A stretch of 64,000 bases of DNA from Lichina pygmaea (Eukaryota > Ascomycota > Lichinomycetes > Lichinales > Lichinaceae): the NCBI GenBank assembly GCA_963422465.1, contig OY730169.1, positions 1,922,001-1,986,000 of the forward strand, written 5' to 3'. Position numbers and translations under genes: made by a program. A model generated the notes under the pieces. That model did no database searches and was not told where the DNA came from. It saw only the letters and a program-made list of their open reading frames with translations. This document shows, in pieces, positions 11,371-22,658 of this stretch (within the stretch, counting starts at the first letter, position 1; the number at the start of each line of letters is the position of its first letter).

Positions 11371-11919
11371 GACGTGGAAGATAAGTTCATTCATCCACAC
11401 TTGCCTGTGACTTGGGAGTTCCAAGATACGGTACAGAGTACTACTATCTTTTCGGTGAGTTGTATGACAGTTTAGATCTAGTGCTTGGTCTCTTGCCTGC
11501 CTGTCTCCAACATGCTTCTCCGAGATAGCCCGCTGGCTCATACTTACCGCATCCATCCCGTCCTCCCTCTCCCTCCACCCAACCCCAGCTTGTCCCTGGA
11601 GATAAGTGGTCAAACGGGCGAAGGACATTTGAAAGATCTAGTCTTTCTCGGGCCGCTGAGCGGTGACGAAGTGGCTGATTTTGGAACATTAGTTGGACGG
11701 CTGGAAGTTTGGGGGGGAGGGGGGTTTGCATGAGACGAGAGGGGAGATGGAAGATAAAGAGTGGATAACGGAGACGAGAGTGAATGCAGCACGAGATGTA
11801 CAGGAGAAAAAAAAAAGTATTCATTGCGAGAGGGAAAGAGGGATAGAGACAGAAAGAGAGCACGCATCAGACAAGTACACCCGAGCAGCAACATGAGAAA
11901 CGAAATCAAGAAAAACGTA
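11371..11919. other. gap and LaeA-like 3' region
   Basis: No gene recognised. It contains purine-rich stretches such as a GGGGGGGAGGGGGG run near 11712. The right part is probably the 3' untranslated region of the minus-strand methyltransferase. Confidence 0.5.
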
Positions 11920-13995
11920 CTACGTCGAGTAAAAGTGGATCCTCGGATCCAGCAGCTCCTTGCGCACGTCGGCGATGAGCATCTCGGCTCTGACGGGCTC
12001 CCACCGGAGCACGTTGGTGAAGAGTCGCAGCGTGTAAGCCTGCAGCGAGTCTAACATCGCCAGCAGGTTCCACTTGCCGAGTTCCTTGTAGTGCGGCCTG
12101 CAATAAATGTGTGATTAGATATCGAGGATGATTCTGTGCAAGAGGAGGAAGAAGAGAAGAAGGAAGAAGGAGAGACACGCACGCCTTGGCCCACGGAGAC
12201 AGTGGAATCTGTTTCGAAGCATTAGTTATCGTAGGTAACTAGCTACTCGGGTAGCCCCCGCCCGGGGTTGCACGTGCAGCATAGGGTTGCGCAGCACGGG
12301 TTTGCACAGCATGAGGTTATGCAGCATAGGGTCGTGCAGCACAGGGTCACACACCTTCTTGATCACCTCCTGCACGTTGACAAAGCCAGCTCCTTCGACG
12401 TGGCCTTTGATGAGCGGGGCCACGTTCATGACCTTGCCAAACGTCTCGGCCGCCTCGTTAAGGTTTTTGACCCACTCCAACATGGCCGAGTTGGGAGGAA
12501 CGGAATCGTCGTCGGCACGAGCGGTCGTCTCGCTGTTTCCGCCCAGCCACCCGACTGAAGTCAACACGAGATGCCCCCTGGTCTCACAAAAAACATGTTC
12601 ACGAAAAGTGGTGGTGGTGGGCGTTGCGATGGGAGTGCTGCCACAACTTACTATTCCTGCCATTCTATCCAGCCACCCGGGTTCAGGTTATTGTAGCATT
12701 GCTGGAGCAGCTTCGGCACGTCCTTGAAACTGCCGCCCAGCGTTCGCAGGTGGATGTAGTCGAACTTGGTCGCGTGGGTCCATTCTGACTCGGCATCGTC
12801 CACCTGACCACGGTCAGTGTCGATGCAGCTTGCTTCAACGTACTACGTCTGCGCACCTCGAACTTCAAATTTGGCGGCACCCTAGGACACGGCCCGTCAG
12901 CGTTGAGCGGGACGTATCGGGGGGTTTCCGGGGGACGGGGGGGGGGGGGGGGTAAGCTTTTACCAGGGTGGCTGGATCGGGCTGAGATCCGTCCCAATCA
13001 CTTCGGCCGACGGGTACTCGCTGCACACGATCAATCATCATCCGACCACCATCGAGTGGACCCTCCAAGGCAGCTCATGCGGGGACCGTACTCGGCAAAG
13101 TCGATCGCCCAGATTCCTTGCATCAGACGTCAGTCGTGACTGTTCAGACTGTGGATCTCCCTTATCCCCTACCGGTTCCCGTCCCAACGTCCAGCACGCG
13201 TCCGGGATTGCGACCGATGGGTGCCAAGTGCAGTTTGCCATCCAGAATGAGATTGTGAAGATGGTGGATCTGGTATTCCCCAGTTATTCATCTGTCCAAA
13301 CCAAGGCCCGGGACGGGCTGTGTTCCCTACGAGGTCAAGCCTGTCTTGCTCCTTCTCGTCGTTCGGCTGCAAAGAAAGGTGTCAGCACCGGCTTGTGGAT
13401 CGAAGACGTGGGTCAATTCTCACCAGCGGATACTCTCCGTCTCGGAACCGATGGTACCTCCTACCGTTCTCGTACCTGTTGCCCCCTGATCAGGACCGAA
13501 GAAGCAGCGAGCCTAAACGATACCGAAGACAATTACTTGTAATCAAGGATACTGGATGCCAAGGACGTGGTGTAGCTCTCGCTATCACAGACGTCAGTTG
13601 CTCCGCCCACAAGCGAGTCGGCGTGGCCACTGACGATCCATCCCCAAAGGCCGAGTCGCTATCGGTACCGGCGTCCTACGCATTCAAGACCCATCAACAA
13701 AGATTCATCCCGCCTGATACGGGAGTGAGAGCTGGCGACAGACATCGGGCTCGATGGCGGGAACCGCATCCGCCGCGTCCCCTGTCGGCTGCTCGACTGG
13801 AGCGGCTGGGGTTGCAGTCTGCGCCGCTGAGCTCGAGGTCTGCGGTGCCGGACTCGAAGGCTGCGGCGCGTCCGGAGCCGAAGTTGGCGCCGGAGTCGAG
13901 CTCTCCTGCTGGGCCGCCGTCGATGACGAAGCGGCCCCGGCGGCACCCTGCGCTGGAGGCGTCGAGGTATCCGTATCTTTGCCGGCGGAAGCCAT
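11920..13995 (-). CDS. LaeA-like SAM-dependent methyltransferase
   Basis: The class-I methyltransferase fold is clear in spliced translation. Exons, in order on the minus strand: 13995-13744, 13675-13631, 13577-13537, 13475-13424, 13366-13331, 13269-13173, 13116-13092, 13020-12964, 12881-12857, 12803-12652, 12554-12355, 12208-12183, 12097-11920. Landmarks: YENGRRYHRF, DGKLHLAPIGRNPGRVLD, the SAM-binding DVGTGTGIWAIDFADEYPSA (spliced), GTDLSPIQPPWVPPN, the FDYIHLRTLGGSF block, and NLNPGGWIEWQE. The C-terminal exons give IPLSPWAK and YKELGKWNLLAMLDSLQAYT. The N-terminus (84 residues) is Ala/Pro/Ser/Thr-rich and disordered. In Aspergillus, LaeA is a nuclear regulator of secondary metabolism, but this family is large and most members are uncharacterised, so no target is inferred. 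Exon lengths sum to 1186, one base more than a multiple of three. The misfit is at the 12652/12554 junction. Confidence 0.8.
12268..12352 (+). repeat. 15-bp minisatellite in LaeA-like intron 11
   Basis: About five to six imperfect 15-bp units of the type GCAGCATAGGGTTGC lie inside the intron between the exons ending at 12355 and starting at 12208 (minus). On the coding strand the intron stays open for about 45 codons in the upstream exon's frame. Confidence 0.8.
12937..12952 (+). repeat. G16 tract inside LaeA-like intron 8
   Basis: A run of 16 G on the plus strand, seen as C16 in the transcript, starting about a dozen bases after the 5' splice site at 12963. Confidence 0.9.
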
Positions 13996-14956
13996 CTTGG
14001 TGTTTGAGCTCGCTCAAGGTGGTGTTTGGCGGGCGAAAGGTCCAAGTAGCGACTGAGTGAATCTCAAGGATCGTTGTCACGGCACAAGCAATCGCATTCT
14101 TCGTACTCGGGGGAAGCGCTGGTGCCGCATATATATTGTGGTACAGGACGTAGATACGTACGTTACGTACTCCGAGGCGCAATGCCAACGCAGCGAGCTG
14201 CTGTCGACTAGCGGTTCTGGCTACGTAAATACATCGATAGCCTCTTCTCCCCTCTTTTGCGTGACCATGATTCTGGGCCGTTCCTGCTGTTCCCGCTGCG
14301 GGGCTGGCCCGGCTGGCTCCTGGCCCGGCGGGGTGGGCGAACGTGCGGCCCGTGCGGTATCGCGCCGAGAGGCGGTACGGTTGGACCACTCGTCGCAGCA
14401 GACTCAGCGCGACATGTCGAGTGTACGTATTGGCGCCGTCTGTTTGGAGGACACGGGATATCAGCGCTCCGGATGTCCGTGGGAGGTGACCCCCACCTGC
14501 ACACTATCCCACATGCAGTAATCCGGTGAACCAGCCGCCTGGCCAGCAGGGCGCGGGCTTCGGGAACGTGGAAGCGACATTCGGGCGAGGCTCGAGATGC
14601 TCGACGAGGCCCGTGGAGAAACCCATCCGTCCATATGTTTCCAACAGAGGGAGAGAACGAGGTCCTACAACCTGCGTTGATATATTGCTGTTCGGACGAT
14701 TGGCTGAGGGATCTTATAGATGCATGATGAGTAAGCGTGTCAAGGTCACGTGATCAGGTAGAACCCCTTTCTCGATCCTCCCCAGACATGAATGCTAATC
14801 AGCAAACAGTAAAATGCATTGACACCATCCTCGGCAGTGATAATCGTCCAAGTTTGCGATGCCGATATTGTATTGGGGGCATAGACCGTGCTTGATACAC
14901 GGACCGTTGTCGCTGGCAAGACAAAGGTCGACCCGACTGTACGAGACCCCCCCCCC
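13996..14956. other. gap between LaeA-like gene and NOP14
   Basis: Promoter side of the methyltransferase and the 3' side of NOP14. Several open frames of 90-150 codons cross it on both strands but share no domain or consistent splice chain. GTACGTACGTTACGTAC-type words occur near 14155-14170. No gene is supported. Confidence 0.5.
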
Positions 14957-17776
14957 TCAGCGCTGGCGTTTGCGCAACTGCTTCTCCCGCTCGTACGCCT
15001 TCGCCTCGTGAGCCTCTTCGCCCTGGATCTCGGCCACGAGCCGCTTGTACTTCTTCTCGTACTCGGCGTCCTGTTCCTTCTTCTGCCGCAGCCGCTCGCG
15101 CGCGATGAAGTTGGCGTCCTTCCGGAGCTCCCGCAGCACCGCTTTCTTCTCGCGCTTGTGCTCGGCCTTGAGCTTGTTGAACTCCTGTCGCTCGCGGTTT
15201 GGATCGTAGTGCTTCTTCGGATCGTACGACTCTTCGAACTTGGGGATGGACGTCTTGATCGCGAGAGGTCGGTGATAGTGTAGGGCTAGAGGCCGCCGCA
15301 GACGGCGTGCCTCATCGACCGATGCTTCCACGTTTTCCACGACGCTGGAGATTTTCTGGGACAACTGTTAGTAGGAGAGTGTTCGGCCCGGGAAGTAGAT
15401 TGACACCCACAGTGGCAAGCGGAGCCAGCATCTTGTGAGACGACTCGCGTAAGCGTCTCAGGGCTTGAAGGACTGGGCCGAGCGCGTCGACAAAGGCCGG
15501 GTGGGATACCCATAGCTTTGCCATATGATCGACCAGTACCGTGAACGTCTCCAGAACAGACATTTTCAGCAGCTGCTCTTCGCTCTCAGACAAGTCCTGT
15601 GGCAGGACATCCCAGAAATGCAGTCTTCTCGACTGCTGTGAGCACCTTGCTTGGATTCGCAACGACGCAGGTAGATCAAACAGAGGAGCCGAGTTGGCAG
15701 GTATGTCTAACCCGGCGGGAGCCAACGCCCTGACTGCGTTCAGAATGTAGTTGACTAGCTCCGGAATGTAACGCTTGGCCAGACTTTGGTACTGCAAGCA
15801 GAGGGATCCGATCAACGCCCCGGTGGCGAGGTCGCTGACGTTCTCTGGTCGTGTCTGACTTAGATATCGACCCATGCTCATCATTGCCGGTGTGACGACC
15901 TGATGGAAGTGATCCGAGGTGGGGAAGATCGCAACAACAGCTGTGAGGATGATCAAGTCCCCCGGCTTTGGCGAAGTGGGCCGCTCCTCGTGCAGACAAA
16001 GCAGCCGATCACGAAAGGCGTTGCCCACCTCGATCGGATACGCCTTCGCGAGCGAGTGGACATGACGGATGAGCTGCTCAACCGCGGCCAAGGGAGGATG
16101 CACCGGCTGGTCGGCAAGAAATGCAACGTGCTTGACGAGAAGCGACGCAAAGACGCCGAGCTTCTCCTTGTTCCCACTCTCCAGCTCGGGACTGTATAGA
16201 AAGCGGATGCGTCGCACAAACGCGGGCAGATCATCTGCTGAGACGTCCCCAACAGCCTCCATCAGTTCCTCGTGAGTCTGCGGACACGCATACTGTCTGG
16301 TCGAGCAACGTGCTGCGGGTGCGCCCAGAGCGAGTAGACCTTGCCGGTCGCCTTCGTCGACTGTCAGCTCCCCGATAAACTCGGCGTCGCCGTCGCTATC
16401 AGCCTCGCTCAATGAGTCGTCTAGTAGCGAGTCCATGTCGTTGCTGACTTCATCAGCAGAGTCGCTGGCGATCAGGCCACTGTCCAACACAAAGTCGTCC
16501 TCGTCTTCCACGTCCATCTCCGGCCTCCTGGTAGATCCTGACACGCCGGAGCCCAGTCCAAACCTCCTTGCATCATCCATCTCAGCTTCTTCTGTCTGTC
16601 GGGTCGGAGGGTACTCCCTGGCTGGCTCTCCGTCGTCGCTTTCATCGGCATAACGCTGCATTCGGCGAAGACGATCCGCGTTCATGCTGTGCAGACGGCT
16701 GGCCTCCTCCTGAGCTTTCTCTTCTTCCGTCTTTGTTTTATCGGTGGGTCTCGATCTCCTGTCGAGTGCCATTTCTCTAAGCTGCTTGTCGTACGCCTGA
16801 TTTTTCGAAAGAAGATCGGAGCTCCCAGCTTTAGTCCCACTTGATGGCTGCTCGTTCGGATCTTTTGGGGGTGCTTCCGTGTTGGAGATGACTTGTCGGC
16901 CCTTCATTATGGCCAGTAGTTGAGGTAGTTCCTTGTCCAACGCCTCTCTTTCGTCTTCGTCCTCTTCTTTGGCTTGTTGCCGCTCATACTTATGGAGCTT
17001 TGACTTTGAAATGACCTCATGAAGGATGTCTTTACGTGATTTGGGTCTGTCGTCCGTACCCGGCTGTTCATCGTCATCACCCGAGTCCAGGCCAAAGAGG
17101 CGCTTCCGCTTCCTCGAATTGGTATTTGACTCCGACGGGCTATGATCACTTCCTGAATCGTTCTTGCCGTCGATCCTGTCGTTCCCTAAGGACAGAGCCT
17201 TCCCAAAATGTGTAAGCTCCCCCTCCTCGTAGTCGTCCTCGAGATTAAAGACGGCGCCGTTCTTGAGTCGCCTCTGCTTCTCCTTCGTGAAACGCTGCAG
17301 CATCCGCTCCTCGGGGTCCATTGTGGGATCATTCTCTCCGAATCGGCGGTCTACAATGCCACCGACTTTATTTCTCTGATGCATCTCCTTGAGCAATGTC
17401 CCTCTCCTCTAGATGCAGCGAGTATCAATCAGCGAGAGTGACTCGTCGCGACCGATACAACGACACTATTACCCACCCTTTCCTCCCCGAAGCCCTTCGT
17501 AACTCCTGGTCGTCCGACGACATCATTGGATGCCTTTGCACCCGTGGTCTTTCCAGTGGTGATGTCATACTTGCTCTTCGCTCGCGATGGCAACTGGTTC
17601 TCAAAGGGATTGAACTGCTCTCGAATGCTGTACAACGCCGCCGCCTGTCGATTCCTACGCTCTTGGGTGACTCCACTCCCGCGATCCTTCTTCTTCTTCG
17701 ACTTTGACTGCGATGGACCGATGATGCCCTCGACCCTGAGAGACGCCTTTAGCTGCTTGAGCTGTGATGGCGGCAT
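14957..17776 (-). CDS. NOP14: Nop14, small-subunit ribosome assembly factor
   Basis: Nop14 is a nucleolar protein of the SSU processome, needed for 18S rRNA maturation and 40S assembly. Three exons (minus: 17776-17477, 17408-15411, 15364-14957) give 901 residues in phase. The N-terminus has SQLKQLKASLRVEGIIGPSQ, a Lys-rich stretch, then YSIREQFNPFENQ. Exon 2 starts RRGTLLKEMHQRNKVGGIVD, followed by DRRFGENDPTMDPEERML, typical of the family. A long acidic, Ser-rich middle (about residues 140-400) precedes the helical domain. The C-terminus has HRPLAIKTSIPKFEESYDP, KKAVLRELRKDANFIARERL and a basic tail ending RKRQR. Introns are short: 17409-17476 (GTGGGT) and 15365-15410 (GTGGGT). The start codon lies 206 bp from that of the divergent gene at 17983, so the two probably share a promoter. 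No defects seen. Confidence 0.95.
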
Positions 17777-17982
17777 TTTTGTGAGCGAGGTTGACTTGTG
17801 GTCTGTGAAGAGTAAAGACGAATTGCCAGGTCAATTCCAAATTCACGTGCGAGCTTGATCGCGGCTTCTTCCCCCGCTCTCACCGCCTTCAGGATTCTGC
17901 CGCCTAACTTGACCCACCCAGCCAGTCGTACCGGTGAACGCCAGCCAACTTTCAACCTTCTTAACCAATATCTCCGCCAACA
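17777..17982. promoter_or_regulatory. shared promoter, NOP14 / unknown gene
   Basis: Only 206 bp separate the two divergent start codons, so both 5' untranslated regions and core promoters must fit here. The region includes TTCACGTGCG (E-box CACGTG) near 17843. No TATA box is obvious. Confidence 0.5.
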
Positions 17983-19257
17983 ATGGAGTCTCGCAGCGTG
18001 AGCGCCTGGATGTGGTTCGGATTGGGCAAGTACACCAGGATGTTCTTGAGCAAGCACTCGCTGAACACTGCAATACAGGTGCTTTCGCCTTTGTGGCACT
18101 TCAAACAGCGACAGGCCAATACCAACAGAGACGTCGTCCACGAGAAATCCAGCAGTCTTTGCCGGCCCCACGCCTGTTGGATCAAGACACCGAAGATGGT
18201 CGGTACCCAAGTGCATTGTCTCTGCGGCCGGTACTGACCTTTTGTTCAGCTCTCAAACTCGAAACGCTGGGCATCTTGACCGAGGGGCCTAATGGCGATC
18301 TTCAGTCAGCGTACGCTTTTCCAGCCCCTAAGCGACATTCCCAGCAGCTGATGGACCGCAGCGCCGTGAGGATCATCTGCGAGCGTTCCGTATCCGGTCC
18401 TACTTTCGGGCTGTTGCTGCAGGATATATCCGGCGCCGACCCAAATCTCCGCGCTGGGGGCCTTACTGCATTGAAGTACCTTTGCCGGAGCCGTGAGCGC
18501 CTACCACGCCCAATTCAAAGAAGTACCCTATTGACAGTTCTCAGCATGCCGTCATATGATCGTCAAGTACGGCACCTTCGATGCTGTGGTCACGGCGCTT
18601 GAGAGGTTCCTAAACGATCCCGGACGGTCTGGCTCCCGCCACCGTCCGCCACCGGAACGACAGGCCATGTATATTCTTGCGTGGCTGCTATCTCGAAATA
18701 CCGGACTAGGGGTGAAGGCCGGGGTAGTGAGGCGATGGCTCGCAAAATATCCCTTCGGGAGCAACGATACGGAAAGGCGCGAAGCAATCAAAAAGATTCG
18801 CTCGTGCGCTTCCGACGACTGCGTCATGTACGAGATCATCTTGCACCTGGAGACCAACAGGGAGGCAAAGAAAGACATGGAAGAAGCCGGTCTGATCGGC
18901 ATGTCCCTTGAAGAAGACGAGTGCGAGCGGAGAGCCGATACGGAAACGTTTCCGGTGCTCGAAGGGATGCCCAGGGTCAGGAACGACACGTCGGAGGAGC
19001 GCGAGCTCCGCAGACGACGCAGAGAGGCCATCGTCGTCAGCGATGGCCTCCAGCCAGCTCGCTGGGACGAAGCCGCGCCGAGGAGGAACGACCCCACTCT
19101 GTCGGCCGAAGACGAGAATGCGGAAGCCGATATGCGGAGGCTCATCAGCTCCGTCCTCGACATCGACGGAAGCAGCCAGGCCCTGCAAGTCTCGACTTGG
19201 AGATCGTGGATACCGTGGTCGTACGCCGCATCTTCTAATCCTTTCTCTCCCACTTAG
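17983..19257 (+). CDS. conserved-looking fungal protein of unknown function
   Basis: I read exons 17983-18078, 18129-18198, 18250-18492 and 18545-19257, total 1122 bases, 373 residues. Introns 2 and 3 are well supported by TACTGACC and TATTGACAG branch sites followed by TTCAG and CTCAG acceptors. Intron 1 is weaker, and the start depends on it: without it the reading frame has no ATG. The protein begins MESRSVSAWMWFGLGKYTRM and is largely helical. The middle carries LRAGGLTALKYLC, then IVKYGTFDAVVTALERFL and RQAMYILAWLLSRNTGLGVK, followed by GVVRRWLAKYPFGSND. The C-terminal third is charged and Arg-rich (ELRRRRREAIVVSDG) and probably disordered. I do not recognise a named domain; an armadillo-like helical fold is only a guess. 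Confidence 0.65.
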
Positions 19258-19835
19258 GAAAATGGTCTTTGACTGGAGGAGCGCCTTGCTTGTACCTCTT
19301 CTTTTACATGCCAGACGCTGGGTTTTCGGGGGTGTTGGAGGGGAGGGGTGGGGGTGTTTGAGGAGCGTCGATTCTTTAAACGCTACAAAGCTCGTGCCAT
19401 GATTTGCACGACGCAATGCCGTTATATATCCGCTGGCCTCTTCCCCACGTCTACGCCAAGAGGCCTCTAATCCAGTGCAGAAATCGGACGGATCGTGTTA
19501 TACAAATACACGTGATGTTGTTTTGCTTATTTGATGACACAGACGACAACTGTTCTCCGAGTGTAGTTGCACGACGGCAAATCATCTCCGTCCGACGTCG
19601 GGGGTTATAAGAGCTTCCCTCGAGCCGATAGCTTTATGAAGTTGCCCCTTTCGCCACCCGAACGTGCTCAGTTTGGCCTGTCGTAGTAATCCACGATGGT
19701 GTGTACACCGGCTCGATTGGCCCCCATGATGAATGCTGCAAAGCTATCAAGAACAGAAGAAACGTTGTCGTGACCCGTCAATGGTATCGTCTGTCGCTGA
19801 CCACACAAAGACGATTGGTACCTCGGATGAGCGGG
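19258..19835. other. intergenic, convergent 3' ends
   Basis: Between the stop codons of the unknown plus-strand gene and ORC3. On the minus strand, a spliceable segment (acceptor TTTGCAG near 19734, reading AFIMGANRAGVHTIVDYYD to a stop near 19669) lies in the ORC3 3' region. It is treated as a finding, not as a gene. Confidence 0.45.
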
Positions 19836-22322
19836 TCAGAGTCCCTTCCAGGATAACTTGGTGATGTGATCAGGTCTCTTCCTGCTGTTCTTGATCATGC
19901 CAATATATTTGAGCTCCGCCAGCGAGCGGTAAAACAGGCCTCTGCCATACTAGTCAGTTCCATAGCTGACTGTTGGTGCGAATTGAATCAGACCCAAGGG
20001 TATCAACTTACAGTGCGTTCCTTGCGTCACAGTCCTCACCATCCTCCCCGCCGATGACAGCGTAGAAGGCTGACCACAGATCGAAGACATTGATGAGAGC
20101 CCCGGACTCGAGGTAGAGCTGGTACAAGATAGCGGTGACCGGCTGCGTTGCCGCCAGCCCCTCAGCCGACGGTTTGCAACATTCGCAGTCCAGATAGTCT
20201 CGAGGTCTCGATAGCGCACGCTCGATGGCGAATCGAGGCTTCGGGCTGAAAGTCTCTCGATAGGGCGATTTCATGTCGTAGAGAAACACCTCATGAAGGA
20301 AAAGGCTTGTCGGATCCACAAGATTGATTTCAAAATACGCCTTCAGAGCATCACGCACTGAATGAACGAGCTGCACATATGTCGACTGGTGTTCTGACAT
20401 CTCCGGTTGCGCTTGACTGAGTTCGATCTTTTGCCTCACTACCGCAGTCCGTAGCCTCTTCTGAGAGATCTTGGCCTCGCTAGTGACCACCCATTGCTGC
20501 CCCTCGATGATCTCTGACAAAGACATCATCTTCTCGTGCAGATCCGAGAGCTTCGGCCCTTGAGGTGAGCCCTCGAGCGGCGACGATCGGATATCTTCAA
20601 GAAGCCGCAAAAATGCTTTTGGCTCCATTTTTGTAATGGCTAAGAGCACTTCGCGTACATAGACGGAGCTAGACAGCTCTCCAGCCATGGCTCTGACGTA
20701 GGAATCCATGAAGGTAAAATTCCGGGCCACCGAGACTTTGGAGAAGAGGGAATGGAATACTTGGACAGCGTCTAGCAACCGATCCATGATTTTGGGGAAC
20801 TTGGCGATCGTCTGGAGTACCTTAGACCGCAGGAATTCGTCATCTTTCACGAGGGCCAGGGCCCTTTGAGTGTCGTCCGCATCCAGTGTCATCTCGACCA
20901 ATCTTGCCGCAAATTAGTGCATGACGCCAAAGGTCCGCTCCGTGTCGTTCCTTCTCACCTGCGGAAGGAGCCTAAGTTGCGAATAGCCTCGTATAATGCT
21001 TGGTCAAATGTTAGTGACTCTGCATCGTCCGCCAGCAGTATGCTCAGAGGATTCGCGTAGAAATGCGACATGTACGCGTACTGCAATGTCGTTAGCTAGG
21101 AAAACGAAGCCGAAACGCTCATGCTACCTTCAAGCCGCTGATGAATCGGTGCACGTTCTGGCCATGATCGCGCTGCTGGGTTGTCGTTGACGTACTAAGC
21201 TGTGGGCCCAGTCTCACCACACTCGAGCGACCAAGTGCTGCTGCAGCAATCCGCTGGAAAGCAGCATCTTGTTGTTCAACATCAAATTGCTCCCCTCGGA
21301 GGTTGCGTAGGGTATGTTTAGACAGCTTGTCCTGAAAGTTGCTGATAGAAGTGCCTATTCCAAACAAGAGCACGAATGGGATGCGGTCCAGCCAAGATCT
21401 GTACTACATCAACGCGGTTTGATCCTAGCAGTGATAGGCACTTACCTAAGCAGGCAGATAAGCTCTGTGAGCAGACCTCCGTCAAACCCTTCAGCATCTT
21501 GAAAGGATACCACGACTTTCTCAAAGTGATGTCGTTGCAAGTGTTGGTACAGCAAAGTCAAATCATAGTCTAGGAGCTTGCGTGCCTTGAATAGGTCAGC
21601 TGTGTAGTCTGGTGAACGGATGTTGAACTTACGGACGGTGCTTGAAGCATGCTATCCTCGTCGTGGGCATGAATCTGGCTTGTGGCTTTGCGAACCAGAT
21701 GTTTCAGGACGCTTTTGAGGTTGCCTGCTGAAGCCGACGTAAGGTGAATATATGCACAACGCAGGTCATTTTGCGTCTGGGTTTGCAATTGTTCGAAGAG
21801 GAGTCCATGAGAGGCGATGCTAGGCCCTGTCGTAATGAACCCGGTAGGAATCGTTCCACTATGTCGAGTCAGAGCTGTCAATCAATCACATGATTTTGAT
21901 CGCCTCACGAAGATGTGTCCGAGTCCCCAATGAACGAGACTACATTGCTCATGGTATCAGAGTTGATACTGCTTAGAAGATCCTGTTGCGTTCAGTGTGT
22001 CGGCTGTTCAATTGAGTGGGATAGCCGTCTCACCTGGAGATAGGATTCCTTGCAGGACCATGCCTCTTGGAAACGACCGTACCGGCGCTCTACATGGGCA
22101 ACGGGCTCTGTGCCAGATAGAAGTCTTCCAAACAGTCGTCGGTTGCCACTGGCTAATTCGGGCCCCTTGAGCTTTCGACGTTTCGAGGCATGATTTGATT
22201 CCGGCGTATAGATATAGCATGGCTAATTTATGTCAGTCGGTTTCGGCAACCGGGAATCCAGGCGTTTACAGCGATACCTGATATTGCTGGCCAGCATAGC
22301 GGTCGTCTTGGCCCTCTGCCAT
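19836..22322 (-). CDS. ORC3: Origin recognition complex subunit 3
   Basis: Orc3 is part of the six-subunit complex that marks replication origins and loads MCM helicase. Nine exons on the minus strand: 22322-22278, 22222-22034, 21982-21909, 21858-21633, 21585-21446, 21398-21128, 21080-20959, 20902-20012, 19941-19836. They total 2064 bases and give 687 residues. Landmarks: CYIYTPES then KRRKLKGPE near the N-terminus; the AAA-like core with LLRSWLDRIPFVLLFGIGTS (formed by splicing); FISGLKYAYMSHFYANPLSI; and the C-terminal winged-helix region with HEVFLYDMKSPYRETF, QPVTAILYQLYLESGALINV and FDLWSAFYAVIGG. The end is LFYRSLAELKYIGMIK.. to KLSWKGL and stop, as in other fungal Orc3 proteins. As expected for Orc3, a canonical Walker A motif is not seen. 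It diverges from the PPR-like gene with about 340 bp between starts. Confidence 0.93.
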
Positions 22323-22658
22323 AGCTTCGTATCCTAAGGAACGGACAGTGAGAAGATGGATTGAGAGTTCAAGCAGATGAGGCTCAACCAGCTTGACTTC
22401 GACCAATCACGCATTTATGTACATATGTACTGTAGCTCTTCTGGAAATTTGAGAGTTCGTGCAATTTGGTGTCGCTGGGTAAACGTTTCTAACGCGGTAC
22501 CGGTAGGCGCGCGTCTAAGATGCGGCCATCACATTCGGGGAAGCTATTAGTCAGCCACTTCACTAACCAGCCCGTGCCAGCGTCGTGAAAGAGCTTTTCG
22601 CGTGGCTAGCTTCTCCACCAGAATCGCCGAAGGAGTTCTCTCCCTTGATCCTTCCTCT
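22323..22658. promoter_or_regulatory. shared promoter, ORC3 / PPR-like gene
   Basis: 336 bp between divergent start codons. The palindrome ACATATGT occurs near 22420. A GTG-initiated extension of the PPR frame upstream to 22602 is open but has no ATG. Confidence 0.45.

Noticed and set aside
5004-13995. Secondary-metabolism cluster built on tyrosinase and the LaeA-like gene
   Set aside because: No synthase, transporter or pathway regulator lies nearby; the genes are separated by repeats, and LaeA-like proteins are abundant in such genomes.
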